DNA of 64,000 nucleotides from Hymenobacter aerophilus DSM 13606. Its GTDB lineage: Bacteria; Bacteroidota; Bacteroidia; Cytophagales; Hymenobacteraceae. Numbering within the stretch: the stretch's first letter is position 1; each line of letters opens with the position of its first letter. Where the stretch lies: assembly GCF_000382225.1 (NCBI RefSeq), contig NZ_KB907811.1:1-64000 (forward strand). The letters are read 5' to 3'. A program made the translations under genes and the position numbers. The notes beneath the pieces are model-generated. The model was not told the origin of the DNA and ran no database searches. It saw only the letters and a program-made list of their open reading frames with translations. Positions 59,349 through 64,000 of this stretch are shown here, one piece after another.

Positions 59349-60797
59349 CCCGTTGTCTACCTGCGCCTCCAGCCGCTCCTGGGCGGCCAGGGGCAGGGCC
59401 GAGAGCAGGTCGAGGCCGGTAGCCGTTTCCAGCGCGTCGATGCTGGTGCGGTACTGGCTCCAGTCGGGGTTCACCTGCTGGCCGTTGGGCGTGTCGATGG
59501 CCAGCAGGCGGGCCTGGCCGGCCGCGATGCGCTGCAGGTCGTTGTCGCCCTCGGGCAGCAGCACCAGCACCTTCCAGATGCGGGCCGGCACGGTTACGCG
59601 GCCTTCGTCAATCGTGGCCTGGAAGCCTTTAACGCCGGTGCCGCCCTGCCCGTAGCTGCCCATGATGACGTAGGCCTCCTGGCCGCGCTGCACCTGGGCG
59701 CGGGTCCACTCTTCGAGGCCCGCCCAGGTGCGCTGGTTGTTGTTGGCAGCCTGCGGAATCATGTTGGTCATCAGGAAAGTGGCCGAGTTGTCGTCGAGGG
59801 TGCGGCGACGGTCGGCGCTGGGGCAGTTGTGGCCCCGGTCGAAGCCCGAGCCCGAGTAGGAGCGGGGCGACACGGCGTAGAATTGCCGGGGCAGGGCCGG
59901 GTCGGGCCGGAAATCGTCCTGGCGGGGTGCCTGGCCCATATCGGCGGCGCTCAGGTGCCAGCTTACCCAGGTGGGCGTGCCGCGGCGGGCACTGTAGCCC
60001 ACCGCGTATTGGAGGCGCGTGAGCAGGTAGTTGTTGGGTGTGCTCAGCGAGGCCGTAGCGCCGCTGGGGTTGCCCAGGGCCAGGTTGAGGTCGGAGGAGC
60101 TGGGGGCCGAAGTGGTTTGGGCGCCTGGAGCCGGTGGGTTGGTTTGGGCCGGCGCCGGACTGGGCTGGCCCGCTACCGTGCCCGGCTGGTCCGCTCCGCT
60201 ATCCGTGCCGGCCCCGCCTGAGCCGGTTTCGAGGCGGATATCATCAATATTGAGTCGGCCCGAGCCCGTATCGGTTTTGCGGATTTCGAGGCGCAGCGGG
60301 CGGGTGCTGCCGCCCTCGAAGGTGGCCGTGCGCAGCTCCGGGCCCTGGGTGCGCACGGCCGCCCCGATGCGGCGGTAGCTGCGGCCGCCGTCCTGGCTGC
60401 CCCACAGCTCCCAGGTGCTGGCCGCATCCTGGCCGTAGGCGGCCGCGCTGATGCGGATGCGCTGCACGCCGGCGGGCGCGTCGAAGGTCATGCCCAGGCG
60501 GCCACCCAGGCGCAGGCGGGCGGCGCGGGCGCCGTGCTTGTGGTCCTGGTCCGACGTGCCGATGAGGGCTTCGGTGAGCTGCCAGGGGCCCGTTTCGAGC
60601 GTTTCGGGGGCGGGGGCGTAGCTGCCTTTGCTGCCCGTTTCGAAGGTTTCGAGCAGGCCGGCCGCGGCGGGGGCCGGGGCGCTGGCGGCAATGGCCGGCG
60701 GGCCGGTGGGAGCCGGTTGGCGCAGGGTTTCGGCGGGCTGCTGCGAGCAGGCGGCGCTCAGCAGCAGCGAGAGCAGGGCGGGGGCGAGGCGAATCAT
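59340..60797 (-). CDS. NucA-type DNA/RNA non-specific endonuclease, lipoprotein
   Basis: From the ATG at 60797 the protein is 485 residues. A lipoprotein signal (LAPALLSLLLSAAC, Cys17) is followed by a beta-sandwich-like domain (about 45-190; ETFETGSKGSYAPAPETLET, TWELWGSQDGGRSYRRIG), a Pro/Ser/Thr-rich linker, and an Endonuclease_NS domain (about 235-470). The beta-beta-alpha-metal site is intact: GFDRGHNCPSADRRRTLDDN with His323 as base, then FLMTNMIPQAANNNQRTWAG supplying the Mg-binding Asn, and Glu362. It should cut DNA and RNA outside the cytoplasm. Its natural inhibitor class, NuiA, is encoded 1.4 kb away. Confidence 0.88.
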   Translation of the reverse strand: MIRLAPALLSLLLSAACSQQPAETLRQPAPTGPPAIAASAPAPAAAGLLETFETGSKGSYAPAPETLETGPWQLTEALIGTSDQDHKHGARAARLRLGGRLGMTFDAPAGVQRIRISAAAYGQDAASTWELWGSQDGGRSYRRIGAAVRTQGPELRTATFEGGSTRPLRLEIRKTDTGSGRLNIDDIRLETGSGGAGTDSGADQPGTVAGQPSPAPAQTNPPAPGAQTTSAPSSSDLNLALGNPSGATASLSTPNNYLLTRLQYAVGYSARRGTPTWVSWHLSAADMGQAPRQDDFRPDPALPRQFYAVSPRSYSGSGFDRGHNCPSADRRRTLDDNSATFLMTNMIPQAANNNQRTWAGLEEWTRAQVQRGQEAYVIMGSYGQGGTGVKGFQATIDEGRVTVPARIWKVLVLLPEGDNDLQRIAAGQARLLAIDTPNGQQVNPDWSQYRTSIDALETATGLDLLSALPLAAQERLEAQVDNGEL

Positions 60798-60945
60798 GGG
60801 GCAATTTAGGCACAACCGGCAAGCTATCAGCCGGAGCCGGGCCACGGTGGTCCGCCGAACGGGCCGGGGGCCGGAACTCCCGCCCCTCGCCCCCCGATGC
60901 CCGTACAAGAAGCCAGCTTTCCACTTAACCCGGCCACCCCCGCCC

Positions 60946-61959
60946 ATGCCCCGCCTGCAACGCCTGCTGCTCAGTTTGCTGTTCATTGTTACTGTGCCCG
61001 CCGTGCTGGCAACGCTGCTTTCCCTGCTCACGGCCCAGGTGTGGTGGCTGAAGCTGCTCGATTTTCCGCGCTTCCAGCTGTTGCTGCTGCACCTGGGGCT
61101 ACTGCTGGCGCTGGCCGGGCTGCTGGGGCTGGGGCGGCGGCAGCGGCAGGCGGCCCGGCGCTGGGTGCTGGGGCTCAACGTGCTCGGGGCGGCCGGGCAG
61201 CTTTCCTTGCTGTTGCCCTACGCGCCCTTCATGTTTCGGGTGCTGCCCGATGCTACCGAGGCCCAGCTGGCCGATACCGGCGCCCGCCTGCGGGTGCTGG
61301 AGGCCAACGTGCTGCAAAAAAACACCCGCGCCGACCTGCTGCTGGCCCGCGTGGCGCAGCAGCAGCCCGACCTGCTGCTGGCCCTCGAAACCAACCAGCG
61401 TTGGGTAGATGCCCTGCGCCCGCTCCGGCAGCAGTACCCCTACTTCATCGAGCTGCCCTGGCCCAACACCTACGGCATGGTGCTGTACTCGCGCCGGCCG
61501 CTGCTGCACCCGCGGGTATATGCGTTCCAGGAACCCCATGTGCCCACCATCATCACCGATGTGCAACTGCCCAACGGGCGCACCGTGCGCCTGTACGCCG
61601 TGCACCCCACGCCGCCGGTGCCCAGCCGCCACCCCACCAGCCTCAGCCAGCCCAACCGCACCCTGTTGCAGGTGGGCCGGCACATTCAGCAGCACGCCGG
61701 CCCGGCCCTGGTGCTGGGCGACTTCAACGACGTGTCGTGGTCGAGGGCGACGCGCCTGTTCGAGGCCAGCGGCGAGCTGTACAACGTGCGTCGGGGGCGG
61801 GGCATGTTCAGCACCTTTGATGCCAACAGCGGCCTGTGGCGCTGGCCGCTCGACCACCTGTTTGCCACCAAGGAATTCCGGCTGGCCCGGCTGGAGCGGC
61901 TGCCCGCCATCGGCTCCGACCACTTCCCGCTGCTGGCCGAGGTGGTGCTGAGCGAGTAG
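60946..61959 (+). CDS. Membrane-anchored endonuclease/exonuclease/phosphatase (EEP) protein
   Basis: A 337-residue protein: three N-terminal membrane helices (about 5-95) then an EEP domain. LRVLEANVLQKN, LLALETNQRW, YAVHPTPPVPS, GDFNDVSWS and IGSDHFPLLAEV give the metal Glu, the His/Asp pair and the catalytic Asp-His of the family. Related to the YafD-like group; the substrate may be a phospholipid, phosphodiester or nucleic acid outside the cytoplasm. Divergent from the NucA-type nuclease across 148 bp. Confidence 0.86.
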   Translation: MPRLQRLLLSLLFIVTVPAVLATLLSLLTAQVWWLKLLDFPRFQLLLLHLGLLLALAGLLGLGRRQRQAARRWVLGLNVLGAAGQLSLLLPYAPFMFRVLPDATEAQLADTGARLRVLEANVLQKNTRADLLLARVAQQQPDLLLALETNQRWVDALRPLRQQYPYFIELPWPNTYGMVLYSRRPLLHPRVYAFQEPHVPTIITDVQLPNGRTVRLYAVHPTPPVPSRHPTSLSQPNRTLLQVGRHIQQHAGPALVLGDFNDVSWSRATRLFEASGELYNVRRGRGMFSTFDANSGLWRWPLDHLFATKEFRLARLERLPAIGSDHFPLLAEVVLSE

Positions 61960-62064
61960 GGGTGAGGGCGGCTGGGCGGCTGGCAGCAGGCACCGGGCGG
62001 GTTCTGGCGGGTTTTTTGCGCAGCGTCGCCGAGTCAACCTATTACCCACTTTAAGTGCCTGTTT

Positions 62065-62520
62065 ATGCTACGCTCTGTACTCCTGTTAGCTGTTGGGCTG
62101 CTGCTCGGCGGCGCCCCGGCCTTCGCCCAAACGGCCGGTCTGCGCACCCAGCCCATCGATTTCGACAACACGCTGGTCGTAACGCTGCCCGACGAGGGGC
62201 AGGTGGCCTGGCAGCGGGCCGGCCGGCTGCTGGCCCGGCGCGGCTACCTGGTGCGCTTTGCCAGCCCCGAGCTGCTCACCATCAGCACCGAGCCGGTAAA
62301 CAACTTTGCGCAGCACCTGATGGGCGTGTATCTGGTGGTGGATGGGCACGAGCTGCAGCTGCAGGGCTACATCCCGGCCGGCGACAACACAATTAACTGG
62401 CTGCACGTCATCGAATACGACAATGGCAAGGGCGTGAGCGGCCGCCGCTGGCAGGAGCTGGAGGAAATAGCCCGCCTGCTGGGCGGCCCGGTGCGCTACG
62501 CCCGCACCCCCACCCACTAG
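62065..62520 (+). CDS. Exported hypothetical protein, paralogue 1
   Basis: A 151-residue protein with a signal peptide (LLLAVGLLLGGAPAFAQ) and a single small domain with the pattern VAWQRAGRLLARRGYLVRF. Similar in design to the next gene (VAWQRAAGVLAARGYTFRY), so the pair arose by duplication. No known family recognised; periplasmic location inferred. Confidence 0.72.
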   Translation: MLRSVLLLAVGLLLGGAPAFAQTAGLRTQPIDFDNTLVVTLPDEGQVAWQRAGRLLARRGYLVRFASPELLTISTEPVNNFAQHLMGVYLVVDGHELQLQGYIPAGDNTINWLHVIEYDNGKGVSGRRWQELEEIARLLGGPVRYARTPTH

Positions 62521-62577
62521 CTGCCCGGCCCGGCCCCGTTGCGGGCCCCGGCTTCCTGCCTTTTAGCGTCTATTCTG

Positions 62578-63024
62578 ATGAAAAAACTATTGCTGCCGCT
62601 GCTGCTGCTGGCCGTCGGGCCGGCCTTGGCCCAACTACCCGCCCTGCACGCCACGCCCGAAAAAAACGACGATACCATTGTGCTCACCCTCACCGACGAG
62701 CCCCGCGTGGCCTGGCAGCGGGCCGCCGGCGTGCTGGCCGCTCGGGGCTACACCTTCCGCTACTCCGACGCCGACCTGCTCGCCCTCAGCACCGATTTCA
62801 TCGATCTGAAATCCACTTCCATCATCGCTATTTTCGTGCAGGTGCAGGACAACCAGCTGTTGCTGCGCGGCCGCTGGATTACGGGCAGCGACCTGACCAC
62901 CAATAGCAGGGCGGTACGGCGGGGCGGTTTTCTGGGCGGCACCAGCAGCGAGTGGCCCGAGCTGGAAGCCATTGCCCACCAGCTGGGCAGCACGGCGGGC
63001 TACTACGAGTCGGAGGCCGAATAG
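62578..63024 (+). CDS. Exported hypothetical protein, paralogue 2
   Basis: A 148-residue protein from the ATG at 62578 (MKKLLLPLLLLAVGPALAQ). The domain shows DDTIVLTLTDEPRVAWQRA, LLALSTDFIDLKSTSI and ends with EWPELEAIAHQLGSTAGYYE, parallel to RWQELEEIARLLGGPVRYA in paralogue 1. The two are 57 bp apart in the same direction and likely co-transcribed. Confidence 0.72.
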   Translation: MKKLLLPLLLLAVGPALAQLPALHATPEKNDDTIVLTLTDEPRVAWQRAAGVLAARGYTFRYSDADLLALSTDFIDLKSTSIIAIFVQVQDNQLLLRGRWITGSDLTTNSRAVRRGGFLGGTSSEWPELEAIAHQLGSTAGYYESEAE

Positions 63025-63218
63025 GGCAGCGAAGGGCCGTTCTGGCGGGGCACCTCACCCGCTGGCCCCCCCTCCGAAAAGCAAGCGGAGCAACTAGCTT
63101 GGAGTTTGCTGGAACCAGAGCCGCTACCACCAGCCTAAAAAGCAGGATTTGGTTCTCCCGCGCCTTTTTCGGAGAGCGGGGCAGGAAGCGGGGCGCAACG
63201 CCTGGCCAATAGGCGCGT

Positions 63219-63260
63219 GGGGTGTTCGGCAACACCCGGCGGGGTGTTGCCGAACACCCC
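63219..63260. repeat. 19-bp perfect palindrome
   Basis: Arms 63219-63237 and 63242-63260 (ggggtgttcggcaacaccc) with a 4-nt loop; each arm is itself partly palindromic (gtgttcggcaacac). It follows the paralogue pair and leads into the tandem array. Confidence 0.88.
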
Positions 63261-63264
63261 GGCC

Positions 63265-63455
63265 GGACCAAATTAGCCCGGCCAAGGGGTGAAATGGCCC
63301 GGCACCGGACCAGATTGGCCCGGCCGGGGGGCAAAATGGCCCGGCCAGGGGGTAAAAAGGCCCGGCGCCGGACCAACTTGGCCCGGCCGGGGGGTAAAAA
63401 GGCCCGGCCCCGAACCAAATTGGCTCGGGGCCGGGCCTTTTTACCCCCCGGCCGG
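63265..63455. repeat. 42-bp GC-rich tandem array ending in a 31-bp perfect inverted repeat
   Basis: Units start at 63265 (42 bp), 63307 (63 bp, one and a half units) and 63370 (42 bp), each beginning ggaccaaattggcccggcc with variation. The last unit pairs with what follows: 63383-63413 and 63425-63455 are perfect complements over 31 bp, with aaaaaggcccggcccc in the stem, giving a strong hairpin. The region 63025-63516 holds no gene. Confidence 0.85.
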
Positions 63456-63516
63456 GCCATTGCACCGCCAACGCCGGCCGGCGGGCGGGTGGGCCGGAAA
63501 GAGAAAGGGCGACGGG

Positions 63517-63993
63517 CTACTTGCGGCTGGCGCTACCGTTGGGGCCGGAGCGGCCGGGGAAGCGCTGCCGGAGGTCGTCGTAGGCGGTTTGGGCGCCGGG
63601 CTGCCTTTTTTCGGCCATGAACTTGATGTTCTGGTAAATGCTCAGGGCCGAGGCATAGGCTTCGGAGCCGGCCAGCATCATGGTGGAGTCGAGTAGCTCG
63701 GTGAGCTGGGCCAGCTGCTGGTGCAGGGGCGTGAGCTGCTGCACGCCCTGCAAATCCTGCTTCAGGTCGGGCAGGCTCACGAAACCTGGGGCGAAGGCGG
63801 GAGTGGTGGTGGCGTAGTCGGCGGTTTTTTGCACGAAGGCCACGGTTTTGTCGGCCATGCGCAGCATCGAGCGGCGCTCGTCGGGGGTGAGGGCGTGCAG
63901 GTACTGCTCGAGGGCGGTACGGAAGGCGTCGAGGGCGGCCTGGGCCTGCTGGAGGGCGGTGGCCGGAATGTCCTGCGAAAACTGGTTGGGCAT
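63517..63993 (-). CDS. Conserved helical hypothetical protein
   Basis: A 158-residue, soluble, mostly helical protein (MPNQFSQDIPATALQQAQAA; LRMADKTVAFVQKTADYA; AYASALSIYQNIKFMAEKRQ). No signal peptide or catalytic motif seen. I believe similar proteins occur in other Bacteroidota without a known function. Its start lies at the window edge and its promoter is outside. Confidence 0.65.
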   Translation of the reverse strand: MPNQFSQDIPATALQQAQAALDAFRTALEQYLHALTPDERRSMLRMADKTVAFVQKTADYATTTPAFAPGFVSLPDLKQDLQGVQQLTPLHQQLAQLTELLDSTMMLAGSEAYASALSIYQNIKFMAEKRQPGAQTAYDDLRQRFPGRSGPNGSASRK

Positions 63994-64000
63994 GGGAGAG

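Overview
The window looks like chromosome of a high-GC member of the Bacteroidota, most likely Hymenobacter or a close relative (family Hymenobacteraceae). The evidence is the gene neighbourhoods (DUF4290 next to murA; DUF177-rpmF-plsX-fabH-efp-accB-accC), Bacteroidota-only families (DUF4349, DUF4846, DUF3078, DUF4290), promoter boxes of the Bacteroidota type TAnnTTTG, and the general lack of Shine-Dalgarno sequences. I saw no rRNA, tRNA or CRISPR array.

Layout. 1-1747 is an accessory patch: the start of an IS630-type transposase, an AT-rich orphan gene, a displaced copy of the 3' end of a transketolase gene, and a RelE-type toxin-antitoxin pair. 1748-6035 holds a split transketolase whose two halves are separated by a von Willebrand A protein and a PhyH-type dioxygenase. 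6177-12073 carries envelope and housekeeping genes: peroxiredoxin, lipocalin, M23 peptidase, FAH-family enzyme, M48 protease and a lipoprotein. 12314-15778 is a convergent polyphosphate pair (ppk1 and ppx/gppA). 16025-24797 encodes a phosphoesterase-BamA fusion, a YdjM-like protein, a sirtuin, a DUF4846 lipoprotein and topoisomerase I. 25176-32602 is a chemosensory operon: a soluble poly-HAMP receptor, CheW, CheY, CheA and CheC. 32781-43677 holds a ureohydrolase, a holin-like membrane protein, two DUF4349 lipoproteins, murA, DUF4290, a UvrD/PcrA helicase, a glycosyltransferase, DUF3109 and a Uma2 protein. 43781-49464 is the fatty-acid/phospholipid initiation cluster. 49539-56823 has an orphan XRE regulator, pdxA, leucyl aminopeptidase, rsmA, DUF3078, a hydroxyacid dehydrogenase and greA. 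57059-61959 is the most unusual gene set: a HIT protein fused to a NuiA-like nuclease-inhibitor domain, an AI-2E permease, a NucA-type lipoprotein nuclease and an EEP-domain membrane protein. Two small exported paralogues and a conserved helical protein close the window.

The intergenic DNA is unusually structured. Two repeat systems recur. (i) Long palindromic elements with nearly perfect arms of about 33-57 bp and a shared core (gtcattctgagcg...gaagaatctcgcgtgc) occur six times, at 14.6, 15.9, 30.0, 33.9, 53.0 and 56.1 kb. (ii) Inverted arms built from degenerate 7-8 bp units, often 34-35 bp long (five heptads), sit at the two edges of many intergenic gaps and often run into stop or start codons. 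Neither fits a standard feature type.

The candidates I rate highest are the HIT-NuiA fusion with its neighbouring NucA-type nuclease (a possible nuclease/immunity pair), the soluble poly-HAMP chemoreceptor with a histone-like basic tail, the two intergenic repeat systems, and a terminator-like hairpin in the greA leader.
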